Of a stretch of 64,000 nt of DNA, positions 39,960 through 51,605 are shown one piece after another. Both the position numbers and the translations under genes were made by a program. The DNA lies in NCBI RefSeq assembly GCF_001522545.3, contig NC_031773.1, forward strand, positions 23,758,664 to 23,822,663, read 5' to 3'. The DNA comes from Parus major. Lineage: Eukaryota > Chordata > Aves > Passeriformes > Paridae. Numbering within the stretch: the first letter of the stretch is position 1; each line of letters starts with the position of its first letter. A model generated the notes under the pieces. The model saw only the letters and a program-made list of their open reading frames with translations. It was not told the DNA's origin and did not search any database.

Positions 39960-40520
39960 CAGTTAGTTAATTATACACTCAAATCTTCCCAGTATATCAC
40001 ATAAGCCAGTCATTTTGCTTTTGAATATCTGTATACTGACTACTTGGATTGCTTATTGGTTATTTCTCTTGACAACTCAAACCTGAACATTAAATCCCAT
40101 TGGCAACAACTATCTGTCAAGAGCAAAAAAAAAAAATAAGATTTGTGTATTTAGTTTTCATTATAGAAGTGCTTGTAGTTGAAAAAATATGTACCTGTCA
40201 AGTTTTCGACATCTCGCTGGGGATGCAAGCAATGCTGTTGTGATTTCAAAACCTGGCTGACAAATTCACGTTCCAGTAGTAAAGACAAATCAAGGGTTTT
40301 TTTTTTCTCTTTTTTTTCTCTTTTTTTTTAGTCTTTTTGCTTTTTTCACCGCTTTGACAGTCATACATAACAATTTGAGACCTAAGTGGCACTTTGATGC
40401 ACTATTCCATTATTAAGTGGTATAGTCACTATAGAATAGATGACGGGCCTGTACTCAAGACATTGTGAATTAAACAGCTTTCAACAATAGGGGAAATTGA
40501 ATGGCCTAAAGAATTCTGAA
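39960..40520. promoter_or_regulatory. Candidate regulatory element with paired NKX2-like sites
   Basis: Two AAGTGG cores (40384-40389 within CTAAGTGG, and 40415-40420 within TTAAGTGG) sit 31 bp apart, in the same orientation. NK2-class homeodomain proteins bind TYAAGTG, so both fit. A T-rich simple repeat (40297-40329) interrupts the block. This is the left end of the 40-43.2 kb motif-rich region. Confidence 0.28.
40297..40329. repeat. T-rich low-complexity tract
   Basis: Runs of 8-10 T separated by single C-T-C interruptions. Confidence 0.9.
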
Positions 40521-40559
40521 ACATAAAAAAATAATGATTAAAAATGTGTTTCAGAATCA

Positions 40560-41110
40560 GCAAGGCATATAATTTTAAATAATGTCAGGTACTGCAATTC
40601 AAACCGAAGAAAACAAAGTATGTTTTAGAAGAATCTTTAAAGTTCAGAGGAAACATAAAATAATTAGCAAACATCACTAAACCCACAATTACAAATTTTA
40701 AATACGGCTCCTTGATGAATCTTAGAAAATTAACATGACATAAAAATTCCTACCTAAAATTTAAAATGTGAAGACATAAAGCCTTTTCTTCTCTGACTGT
40801 ACTTTGATAGTATATTAATTGACTAGTTTTGTACTGGCATTTCCTTGGGTCTAAAGGTAAAGTTTTCAACTAAAGAAACATTGACTTAAAGTACTTAAAT
40901 TAATTCTTTTGTCAATAACTATACAGCTAATCAATACACCTGGAATTAAACAACAGTTTTTGGCCAGAAGGCATGCTAATCCCTGGTCTCTTTTTGTTTC
41001 AATTCATTAATCATTCAACCCATCCCAATTAAGATTTCCCTGTCTGAACTGGAAAGTTTCAGACACCAAACGTCCCACCATGGCAAATAGATTAAAGAAA
41101 CTCAAATAAA
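40560..41110. promoter_or_regulatory. Candidate regulatory element with octamer-like site
   Basis: Repeat-free and rich in TAAT/ATTA cores. It includes an ATGCTAAT at 40973-40980, close to the POU-factor octamer, and nearby TCAATAC and AATCATT motifs that fit homeodomain binding. No frame is of interest. The regulatory reading is inference. Confidence 0.28.
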
Positions 41111-41829
41111 GGTTTCCAAAATTTCCTTATTTCCTGGGAAAATAAAAATTCAAAAGCTATGTTGATAACAATTCATGCCATATTTTTAGTTAATAAAATG
41201 TAAGTAGATTTTTTTTTCCTATTAAGATAAAAACCAAAAATGTAATACTTGTTATACCCCAGAGCACAATTGGTCATATATTATCTTTTGTATTTAAGAT
41301 TATTAAAGGCTGAAAAATCACTTTTCAAACATTGATCCAGTGAGACACCAAGCAATGAAAATTCTATTAATCCACGAAGTTCCTAAAATATTGCTACAAT
41401 ACTTATCTTTCTGCAGTCCTGAAAAACTGTATCAAACTGATCTGTGTCTCTGAATAGGATGTGGATTACAATTTCTGTGCTTAGTACACCAATTTTTTTT
41501 TTTTTCCTTATTCTGCAGAAAGAAAAAATTGAATTATTCCTTTATCCTTTTCAATTGATAATCCTACAAAGCATGTAAAGCCACATTAAGAATGTAGTGT
41601 ACTTTGCAACATGGCATAGGGTATGACTTATAACTGCAAACAAAGGCCCCCAAAACCAAAGAAAAACCCCAAACTTCCCAGTTTGGGTATGATATCTTAA
41701 AAGATAAAGGTGATTTGAGTGAGTTACTGAAAAATATTTCATCAATATCCTATTTTTACATTCTGAGGCACTAAAGGGAGAAAAAAGGAAATGTAATTAT
41801 GAGGAATAAAATAAGGATTTTCTTAGTTA
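41111..41829. other. AT-rich spacer
   Basis: AT-rich sequence with a T13 run at about 41493-41505. No gene or repeat is recognised. Confidence 0.5.
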
Positions 41830-42520
41830 CAATTCCTGGCCTTTCACTGATTGCAGTAAATTATAAATTATGCAGTCAATGTAGGCCAACAAAAGAAGAC
41901 ATCTTCAAATCTCAGTCAAAGGTAATTACTTAAGTCGGCTGAATGTTCCCTTTTCATAGAGTGTGATCTCTCTTTGACAGCTCACACTGACAGATGACCT
42001 TCTCAGCGACGTTCTTATCCTTCGGATCATGAGCAGTGTGCCTCTCTCCCTGAATATCTCTATATATTTGTGACACTAAGCTTTCAAATACAGCTATTGA
42101 CAAATCAGAACATCAGTCTAAGTGCTGGTCTTCCTATCACTCACAATAAAGTAGCTATCACTTGTGGTGTTGTAGAGCAAGCACATCTCTGAAAAATGAG
42201 TTCTCACCAAGTGCTAATTTGACACAGCTCGCTTGCCTTCCCATAATTGCTCTGTCATTGTCAGTTGGCAGTTCGGGCTCATTCCTGGAAGCTGTGCCGT
42301 ACAATTGGATACAATTACTCCCATTTACCACCACTATTATGCCACTGATGTTGCCCAGTTCGCATATTGACATGACTCATTAAACCTGGATGCAGGCCAT
42401 TAATGAACATTGTTAGCATTTCTCTTAAACTTTTTGCCTCTAATAAACAGTCAGTGTTCCATGAAGGAGCACTGCCATCCTTGTGATATGATATTTATTA
42501 TCTTATGGGGGAAGGGGACT
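41830..42520. promoter_or_regulatory. Candidate regulatory element with paired TGACAG sites
   Basis: Two TGACAG MEIS-type sites (41975-41980 and 41988-41993) lie 13 bp apart. They are followed by about 450 bp with balanced composition, no repeat, and several ATTA cores and AATTGG-type motifs. The middle (about 42170-42380) shows open frames on both strands, 71 codons minus and 73 plus, which fits selection against neither strand and probably has nothing to do with coding. Confidence 0.32.
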
Positions 42521-42559
42521 CTGCAAATGGAAACTATCCAGATGCTGTGAGAGAGATGT

Positions 42560-43220
42560 ATGGTTAGATCAGTGGAGAATAGCCCTGATCAGGAGGACCT
42601 TTTCTATCAGGGGCATCCTGCCATTAACCAAGTGACCTCCCCTATCCAAGAGAAGACAGGAAGGATAAACACGATAACCTCGGGGCGGCCCAGTCGCTGC
42701 AGGTTTCTCAAGGTTGCCCCAGCTCCTGTGGCTCCCCTCAGCCCCCTCCTACCCCCAGGTGGTGCTGCGGGATGCGGCAAAGAGCATTTTGCCCTGGGTC
42801 CTCAATCCATTATGTCCAGCTACTCCGATGTGCATTTTTATTCAGAGATAATTATGTGTTGATCAGAGAAGTCAGCGGCTGTCACCCATATGGCAGGCAC
42901 ACCTGCAGTGTGACATAGGTGGTAACGATGGCATGCTCTTGAGCTGTCATGACAGGGACAGGGACTTTATTATGTATATGTCACCATTTCTCTTAGGAAA
43001 ATTATCCTTTTCCGCACAATGACAATAATGAATCTTACAACACTTTCATAAACCCTGTTTCCAGGCCCTTTCCTTGACCTTCATTAAAACTCTGCCTAGC
43101 AAATTCACTGCTCTATGAACAAAATGCAAACTTTCCCAGCAAATGCAACTGAGCTTTTGGAGATTCTTTTTAACCACTTTTCACAAATTGGCTGCTTGGA
43201 CAGTCAGTGGCCCTGCAGAG
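42560..43220. promoter_or_regulatory. Candidate regulatory element with local CpG patch
   Basis: Positions 42668-42780 are the only clearly GC-rich, CpG-bearing patch of the window (about six CpG in 115 bases, including cggggcggcccagtcgctgc). Next to it are E-boxes CATATG (42887-42892) and CACCTG (42900-42905), an AATTA core, and the palindrome CTGTCATGACAG at 42944-42955. A 100-codon frame across the CpG patch (42560-42862) has no recognisable domain. It is too small to be a CpG island promoter, and reads more like an enhancer core. Confidence 0.35.
42944..42955. promoter_or_regulatory. Palindromic TALE-homeodomain double site
   Basis: CTGTCATGACAG is a perfect 12-bp palindrome of two back-to-back TGACAG half-sites, the core recognised by MEIS, PKNOX and TGIF proteins. 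The arrangement would suit a dimer. The sites at 41975-41993 use the same core. Confidence 0.4.
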
Positions 43221-43393
43221 CAGATCCTGCTCCTTCAAGGGCAATGGCAATGCATAGAAAGTCTAGGATGAGGACTAGCCAGCTTTTAAGTGCTAGAAAT
43301 CTGTCTGGGACTTAGAGAGTCTTGCATTTAAACCACGTTTACAGGAGAATTACTTATCCATGAGTGATATAAATAACCCTTTTGTTCAAGACA

Positions 43394-43570
43394 GAATAGA
43401 ATATTTTCAGTTGGAAGAGATCTACAATTATCATCTAGTTCAACTGCCTGACCGCTTCAGGGATGACAAAAAGTTAAAACATATTACAGAGTGCATTGTC
43501 CAAACGCCTCTTAAATACTGATGGGTTTGGGACATTCACCACCTCTCTAGGAAGCCTATTCCAGTGTAAT
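43394..43570 (-). mobile_element. CR1 LINE 3' end, truncated
   Basis: The plus strand begins agaatagaat, then reads like the complement of a CR1 3' terminus: cagttggaagagatctacaa, then catctagttcaactgcctga, a ttcagggatgac segment, cattgtccaaacgcctctta and accacctctctaggaagcct. This is the typical antisense form of avian CR1, whose sense strand ends in short ATTCTATG-type repeats. The element therefore lies on the minus strand. Only about 175 bp remain, and similarity fades after ttccagtgt. Strong divergence from the 46.7 kb copy suggests a different, older subfamily. It encodes nothing intact. Confidence 0.85.
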
Positions 43571-45472
43571 ATAATATAGAATTTTACTATCCCTAAACTA
43601 TTCTCCCTCTCTTCTTGGCTTTCTTTTCTTCATTCTTCACTTATTTCCTTCTGCTGTTTGGTTCATGGCACAACAGAAAGTATCAGTGGAACAGAAACCC
43701 AAGAAGAGCACACAGAAAGGCATTTTGTATCTAGGGAGAAGGAAGAAAAGGGAAAGAGAAGCAAGATTTTGCTATTTATCTCAGGCATTTGCAGAAGTTG
43801 TATCTAAGTATAAAAAGGAGAAACTGAAAATCTCCCTTAATAATGTCTATTATTTAGGTGGATTTTTTTTACAGCAGACCATTCTCATTACAGTGTTTTC
43901 AGTTAAAAATTAAAGATTGAGGTGATAGAAAAAATGTAAAGAAAACTTATGTTGTCACTGTCTTTTTTATAGAATCTTTTTTTTAGTTTTAAAAGCTTCA
44001 GAAGTTTGAATATGCAGTTTCAGTTGACATTCATCAACTTTGGGTTATTTTTATACAGATACTTTTATGAGAGTACAAGCATGTAATATGCCTGCTTGCT
44101 GTGGTTGTGCTTAATATTTCTCCCATTTTGATATATACAAATCTACTTTCTGCAATATTCTTTCAATAGCAATAGAGTACTTCAGAGTGGAAGTAATTTC
44201 TTACATGTGAATGCTGTCTATCTGTCTAGGGAGAATTAAGGGACAGGGGAATTTAGCTTGAAATTTACATTTTAACTTTAAATGACTTTAGAAAAAGTTG
44301 CTAGCAGAAAAAAAGTGTAAAATTTGGGACAGTTGCAAACTTGTGAACTTTCTTAGTCTGTTTTAAATGTAAATATTATACTGTTGAATGTGCTTGTGGG
44401 ACATGTATCTGAATTCTAGAATAACAAGCCCTTTAGTTCCACTGTGGTCTAAATAGCCATGTAGAATGCGGAAATATATCAAAAGTATCTGAAAACTTTA
44501 ACTGAATAACCCAGTTTTATACTTAGTAGCCTACTATTTTGTTCACATTGATTTGAATTATTTTCTCCATAATGACCTCAAATTATTTTGACAAATGTTA
44601 AGGCTAGGATATGAATTTAAATTTCTCAGCTGTATTTCTAAGCTGTTGTAGTTTATTTTATTTAATCGGTTCACTGACACAATTACAAATAATAATATTG
44701 AGGTGCTACATTTGAAAATGGAAACATACAATACCTTAGCAACCATTCAAGTCCTTACACTCCTTGTCAGTATCTGAAGAGGCTATAGAAATATTGCACT
44801 TCACTGGAGACAAGCAAATGAGTAAAACAGTCATATGATGATGCGCTAAAATGCATAATTAACAGAGTTGAAACTGCTCAGGATACAAAAGTTAAATGTT
44901 CTGAGAAACAACAAAGGACTGGTTAAATAAGAGTGGTCAAATCTCCATTTATAGCCAAAAACAGCATCACAAACAACCTAGTGGCATCTACCCGTGCCAT
45001 GTAGCACAACATATGTGTATCACTGTCAAATGAATATATTGAGGATTTTCAGATCAGGTTAAGGTGATACATAAAGCTTCTTGAGTATCTTGAATATCTT
45101 ATGGATGCATAAGGCATAATAGGCAGTTAAGCAATAATACAACGAAGATGAAGCAGGGAAAGATAAAAACAGAAATGAAGATCAGAGGAAGTAAAAAAGA
45201 AAGTTTTGATCCATTCTTCTTGTTACTTTAAAGTAAATTCTCATTCTCCATTATGCAAAAGAAAAGTTGATGGGTCAAGAGTTTTTTTTCTTTCTCATTC
45301 ATCACCCATCTCTGGAATTTACCTTTAATTTACACATACTGTGGAAATGAGCATACTATAAAAATTAGTATAGATAGATTGACAAGTGTTGTTCCAGATT
45401 TTGGCTTTGAAATCTAGGTAGATTTCATGAGAATGGTGGATGACATGCTGGGGAATGTTTGTGAACCTATCA

Positions 45473-45488
45473 CTTCACTTAAGTGAAG
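45473..45488. promoter_or_regulatory. 16-bp palindrome containing overlapping NKX2-like sites
   Basis: CTTCACTTAAGTGAAG is its own reverse complement. Its centre, CACTTAAGTG, carries two overlapping TTAAGTG cores in opposite orientation, which match the NK2-class consensus. Whether it is bound is unknown. Confidence 0.35.
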
Positions 45489-45666
45489 CCCCATCTGCCA
45501 GATCTCACACATAGGATTGACCTCAGGATCCCTCTCTGCTTTTACTGAGTGCTACTACTTGAACTGTCAGAGTGAAAATGTGACAATATAAAATGTCAAT
45601 AATATGCAGAAAACACCCTGGTATCAATCAATAAAATATAACCTGAAATATAGTTTCAGTGAAATT

Positions 45667-45698
45667 TAGATAGTTTAGCTTAGATAGTTTAGATAGTT
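45667..45698. repeat. Three-copy 9-bp repeat
   Basis: The unit tagatagtt is present at 45667-45675, 45681-45689 and 45690-45698. The last two are directly adjacent. Confidence 0.85.
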
Positions 45699-46670
45699 CT
45701 CTGTTTACAGGCAAAAAAAAAGTATCTGTTAGTTTTTATTAAGTTTATAAAACTTCAGGGGTAAAAAAGTCCACAAAGTGTGTGGATGCATTTCACCTTA
45801 ACATTTAACTTCCTCAAAGAAGTTAATGTTTTTTGTTCTGGCTTTCATGTGTGAGTCATGGGGCTATTGTGTTAAATAAATAATATTTGCATATAAGGAT
45901 ATTAGTGTGCATGTAGTGTATATTTGCATATTGTAAATACAGTTGTGTTTTTCATCATGCTTTATAATTTCAATAAATTTCTTCTAATACAACATAGATG
46001 CCCCATGTATGAGTACCCCAAGGCCACCAGGAGGATCAGCTGACCAATGTGCACATGAATTCACAGCATCTCTGCACCAATGGACACCTAGGATAGTTCT
46101 CTCAAAGAATGAAACGTATCTCACTTTTTCACAAGAGGTGAAAGAAATTTAGGAACTTTATATCCAATAAATCTTTAAAGAAAAATCAGAAAGGGTCACA
46201 GTCTCAGTTCAGCCTTTTGGCACTTCTTCCTGGGTAATGTCTTTATAATCTTGGCCCAAATTTTACTTGTTTGGAAGTTATGGTTTTAATTTATGCTATT
46301 AATGGAAAGACCTGAGGGCTTTGAATTTTTAAAAGCTGGAGATTTTGAGAAATAGAAATACAACCCAACATATCAGGGGTTCTTTTTAAGCATAAAAACA
46401 TTGCTTATATTTTCCTGGGTTTATCTCCTTCTCTTTGAAAGAGAACAAAAGTGTTAGGTGAGATATATTGGAGGAGGTATATCAGGGAAGCATTCTATCC
46501 AAATTTGGTAACTTTGTAATTTTTTTTAATGATTGAAAAGAATAGTCATGTGTTTATAGTTTGACAATACAGTAAGTCATTTATTAATCTGATCTTTAAT
46601 ATGTTATAAGAAAAAATGTACTGTAACAGCCATATGAAGGGATTATTTTACAAATTAAATCAGAGTATAC

Positions 46671-47000
46671 TGAATCACACAATTAGCTGAGCTGGAGGGG
46701 ACCCCAGGGATCATTGAGTCCAACTCCTGTCCCTGCACAGAACATCCCCAAAAGTCACACCATGTCCAGAACATTGTCCATATGCTTCTTGAACTCTGGC
46801 AGCCTTGGTGCCGTGACCACTTCCCTGGGGAGCCTGTTCCAGTGCTCAGACACAAACTGGGTGAAGAAGCTTTTTCAAATATTAAAATAAACCCCCCCTG
46901 ACACAACTTCAGGCCATTCCCTCAGGTCCTGCCACTGGTCACCAAAGAAAAGAGATTAGTGTCTGTCCCTCCCCTTCACAAGGAAGTCGTACACTGTGAT
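46671..47000 (-). mobile_element. CR1 LINE 3' end, truncated
   Basis: The plus strand opens tgaatcacacaattagctga, then gctggaggggacccc and tcattgagtccaactcctg. It continues with the CR1 landmarks ccacttccctggggagcctg, ttccagtgctcagacac, gaagaagctttttc, cccctgacacaacttcaggc and tcctgccactggtcacc, and ends near cacaaggaagtcgtac. This is the antisense of the CR1 3' UTR and the end of its ORF2 region, so the element is on the minus strand and 5'-truncated to about 330 bp. It is clearly better preserved than the copies at 43.4 and 56.3 kb, so probably younger. The 83-codon minus frame inside it is a residue of the element, not a gene. Confidence 0.92.
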
Positions 47001-48439
47001 TTTTCAAAGAACATCAGCAGTAAATTAATGCCCTAATTTTACAGCCTTACCCACAAATGTAGGTCATACTAATGGCATTAAGATTTTGTGAAGCCACGGG
47101 ATCCTGAGTCAGGACAAATTGGTGGAGAAGTACTCATTTACACCAGCTGATTAGTCATATCAAAGCTGAAAAACCAAAAGAGCTGATCAAGTTGTCAAGT
47201 GTGATTCTGAACAATACTGTTTCATCATGACATGGACACACATACAGGAGTGCCTGAGGTAAGATGGATTTTGATTGGAGGTCCATAGGAGGATGTTCCA
47301 GGTTGTGCTGGTTTCCAGCTTCATGCCAGATGCAGGCTGTCAGAATTTACGTGACTGGTCATGGTCATCCTGCAATGGCTCATATCCAACAATGAGCCTT
47401 TCTGACCTATACTTTTCCAATCTTGTGGCCTTTCTCTGGAAGGAGAGTTGAGCACAGGAGTTTGGTGGTTTGTCCACAGATGAGCCTCACTGCAGTTTCA
47501 GTACCTCAAAGACAGAGAGAGCCAGAATCCACACAATCTTTCTGTTAACCTCCCTGTACTTCAGACTTACCTTCAGTGACTATGTAGGGATTGCTCTACA
47601 GTTTTCCTCAGCAATAAAGGAAAATAAATAAAATCCTCAAATAATTTAGCTCTGATGGCATGGCAACCTGGTCTCCATGTTGCCTTACTACATTGAATAA
47701 TTTTATTAGGCATTTTTCATATATATGCAAATATATATATATATATATCAATTAATTTATCTTCATGTAGAGTTAAAAATCTGACTTGTTCATATGTTTT
47801 ATAAATTGTTTCATTTGCAATTTAATATATTCATGTATTTATTTTCAAACAGAATTCAGACTTATTTTAAAAGGCTGTAATTTTGTTGCAATGGAAGATT
47901 GTTCTGTAATGAATAACTGCAACTACTACCAATATCTATTTAAAATATACAACCTAAAGAAATGGACTCATGCTTTTTGTTTCCAAGCAAAAAAATTTTT
48001 GCAAAAGGTAGCAGTAATATTGCATTATTTATTACATGTGTGCTGTCATACTTGACGACACTCCAACCCTTTGGATATATTACAAATTAAGTGAAGTCTG
48101 CTGAAGAAAAAATAAAACAGTAAATGAAGACTCTTGGAGCCTGAAGCCATGAGATGTTCATCAGTAAAATCTGAGTCAACAGTTTCCTAGTTAACTTTCA
48201 GAAGCATAATGTCCTTCTAGGTGTATGTACCCTGCTGATCTTAAACAGAGCCCCTATTCATGAGCAAAATAACTGCACAGGGCAGGGAAGTTTCTGCTGT
48301 ATTTGGATTCCAATACAGGAATGCTTCTATCTGATAATAAATGTAATAGAAGTTCTTTGTTTCTGCAAATACTGAAAATTATGAAGGTGTCTGTTACTGA
48401 TCTGCTCAGTGTTATTGTTTAGAGACCTAAAAAGTACCT
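47001..48439. other. Unique AT-rich non-coding sequence
   Basis: No gene is recognised. It holds an (AT)n microsatellite at 47731-47748. The 89-codon frame at 47786-48055 has no known domain. Confidence 0.55.
47731..47748. repeat. (AT)9 microsatellite
   Basis: Nine AT units, preceded by a shorter catatatatgcaa run. Confidence 0.9.
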
Positions 48440-48720
48440 TGACTAGTCTTTAATGGCTTCTGTATTTACATTTCCTTGCGGATTCATTTAGCTGGCAGTC
48501 ATAGACATCTGTGCTTGATGTTGCATATTTTTTGTTTTACTGACATAAACTGCCCTGCTCATTTTTGTGAAACAAGTGCTCATTGTCTGAGTCACCTGAA
48601 TGAAACATTTACTTTATGACATCAGCCTGCTACGCTGCCACACTCAGCGACAGTACAAAATGAAGGATGGCCATTTGGGCTTTCTACCAGTCTAGCAGCC
48701 CAAAGTGCTTTTCAGCTGCC
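48440..48720. promoter_or_regulatory. Candidate regulatory element (SOX, AP-1, E-box cluster)
   Basis: Within 18 bases lie a SOX-type CATTGT (48581-48586), an AP-1 consensus TGAGTCA (48588-48594) and an E-box CACCTG (48593-48598) overlapping it. The surrounding 280 bp are repeat-free with balanced composition. This is motif evidence only. Confidence 0.27.
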
Positions 48721-48848
48721 AGAGACCTATGCTAGTTCTCCATGGACTAAATTATATATCCTGTAGAAGGGCTAAGTAGACAAAACTTAAGCCTACAGAT
48801 AAAAAAAGTTATGGCCCAATGGCAGTAATGAAGATATAGCTTCCAGTC

Positions 48849-48868
48849 TTTGTATGGATTTGTATGGA
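48849..48868. repeat. Exact 10-bp tandem duplication
   Basis: The unit tttgtatgga occurs twice, followed by tgg. Confidence 0.85.
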
Positions 48869-51566
48869 TGGCAAACATCATGGATAAGACCCTCCATCGG
48901 CTGAGTGTTTAGACTCCCAAGGCACTGTCATCTACAACCTTTTTAAAGGCAATTTAAGAATTCCTCTGATTTTTTTAGCTTCCTGCTGCCCCTCCAGAAG
49001 CCAGAATTGTTTCAGTCCTGCTACCTCCACGTGGGTGTTTCAGGTGCGCTGTAACACCTACTCATAATTTCTCTGAAGCTGAACTAATGGCTTAAACACC
49101 CATTCACAATCAGAGGAAAGAAACAGGTACTGTTATGCTGTTATCCATTGCCTTATTACACACACCTAACGTAGGACAGCAGAACAGCACTCTGAGAGAA
49201 CTTTAATTTCTATTGATTCCATTGTGAATGATTTGGTTGACTTGTTCTGGTGACAACAACATCTGGACAGGTCAGTCCCACCGCCTATTTTTAACACTCT
49301 CCTAAATGGTGTTAGCATTACTGAGAATACCTACACCATAACCAACACTCCTGGCTTTGGAAGTCTTGACTTCTTTATGTCATGACCCCTTTCAGGTTTC
49401 AAAAAGAGTGGTGGTAAAGACTGGTCTCAGGCCTAAACTCTGTGGTGTATGATCAATGCACTTTCAATATTTTAACTTAATAAATATCCCAGCACTTCTC
49501 TGACACAGAATACTATATGTATTACTTTTATTTTTGTGCTAATCACTAGTGATTGCAAGGGTATATGCCACATTCCATTAATTTTTTGCAGGCTTTTTTT
49601 ATGCCTTGATCTGTAGCACGAGAAGAAAGAATTCCTTCTTGTCTAGCCCACCAAGTGCTACTAATATATTTTTATAACAATAACCTTACTGTACACGAGT
49701 GTTTCATACTTTTCCACTCATAAGTAGGCAGCGACGAGCACTATGATTTGACAAACCTGATAACTGGGATGCCACAAAAAGTCTCAGAGTTCGGAGCAGC
49801 TCCTACATTTTTTTATGACAGACTGAAATGTAAACCACTTCATACTACATTTCAAAAACATCTGCCAGTTATATATGTTTGACTAAGCTGTCTACATGTA
49901 CTGTTTCAGACTTAGATCAACATTCCCCATGTGGGGCAGAAATTTCAGCACCTCATTGCTATCTTCTGAGCAGCTGCAAACCACAGGACAAATGTACATT
50001 GTTTCCTCCTCTAGAGAGCCATCTGCCTGAAGGATAATAACCCATGTCTGCTACTTCTCAGCCTGGTGGCCAAAATCTATGCCATGAGTTGGAAGAAGTT
50101 ATCTTCATAACCTAATGCAAAGTTAAGCAGAAGAAACAAATGTACTCACAATTAGACCATATTAAAATTTTCACATATAAAGAGCTAGAACAGAATTTCC
50201 TGGTAGCACTGGTTCTGATATCTCAATGATTTTAAATGCTTGATTTGAATGTCAATTTAATCTTGGTTCTGTAATTATGTATGTGTGGATGTGAAGCTCC
50301 CACTCAAAAGACGTTTTTGACTGCAAAATTTACCAGTTACTACTGCCCTGAATATTTCTAAGATATGTCTGTAGATATTGCATGTATTTTCTCAGCATTT
50401 TGTTAATTGTTAAATTGTCCAGATTAAAATCTGTATTTCTTTTGGTATCATAGGACTCAGCACATCTAAATTGTAAAACATCAGAAGTTCTCCAAAATAA
50501 GCAATATATAAGCGATATGAATGAAAATAATAATTTTCATTCATTAAGTTTCATGGCAATGAGTTTTATTTTCAAAAATAATGTGAACATTATCAACAAC
50601 AGGTGTTTTGCTCTCATAATGTTTTAATTCTATTCTAATATTTTTTCAAGTCCAAAATACGTTACAACCTTAGTAGTGTGCAGTACTGTTTCTTAGGATG
50701 CGAGCTGTACTATTTTCATAATATTCATAACTACTTATTGTGCAATCACTGTAGACCAAATAGTTTTTGAATAAAAAGTTCTCTTTGTGCAACAGTTAGA
50801 AAAATAAAGATTGTTGTTGTAGGTGGAGACTTGGGATGTTCCCATAATGTAAGAATACAATACTATTATTAACAGTGCTGTCAAACTGAAATCTGAAGAA
50901 AGGCACCTTTCCCCTCCATAAACTGTTCCAATTAAAAACATGAGCCTGTATTTTACAAATACTCTGTTATCCCAAAAGATTTTCAGATTTCTCATTTACA
51001 GATATAGAGAACTTCATGCCAGAGAGATTTTTAAGTTGGAGTTTAACAATGAGTCACCAGTTAACATCGTTTTAATGATTAATTAATGCAAAAACATTGC
51101 AACCAGTATGTAAAGAACCTTACGTTTAAAGGCACAGATTCAGTGAGAGTGGTTCTGTGACCTTTGAGGTACTAGCAAAGGTTGGGTTCAGGGTAGGCAA
51201 CATCCAATCAGTCTTTCAAGGTTAACTACACATGCCAAGCTGGGAAATGAAACAATTACTAACAAATTTTATGGGTATATTCTGTCAAATTTAAAAGGCA
51301 GTAAGAAATCTAAATTAAAATATGCCTGAGGAAAGCACCCAGAAAATAAAAAAGAAATTAGGAAATTTGGGTTGGGTTTTTTGGTTTTTTTTCCTTCTTC
51401 CTTAAGTTATCATTCTGAACTAGGCAATGAAATATTGGTGGAACTAAAAAAGGTATGTGGGAAACACCACATACTGTTGGACTGAAAACCCACAATGCAG
51501 AGGGCAGGAGTGCTCAGGAAGGATGACATTAGTCATCACCTGGGCCACATTGACAAAGTGAACCTG

Positions 51567-51605
51567 AATGATTAATCATATTTTAATTAAATTTTAATTA
51601 GCTTT
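51567..51605. promoter_or_regulatory. Homeodomain-type TAAT cluster
   Basis: The palindrome TGATTAATCA (51569-51578) is followed by two ttttaatta motifs. Several homeodomain cores in 39 bases could be a regulatory cluster or simply AT-rich drift. Confidence 0.22.

Larger units (their letters stand above)
43571..46670. other. Unique AT-rich non-coding sequence
   Basis: No gene is seen. It contains a 16-bp palindrome at 45473-45488 and a three-copy 9-mer at 45667-45698. The 82-codon lysine-rich frame at 43665-43913 follows the CR1 fragment and has no recognisable domain. Confidence 0.55.

Noticed and set aside
42560..42862. 100-codon frame over the CpG patch, or a CpG-island promoter
   Set aside because: The CpG patch is only about 115 bp, far below island size, and the frame has no domain or splice evidence.
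46655..46906. 83-codon minus-strand frame
   Set aside because: Lies within the CR1 3' end. It is a relic of the element.
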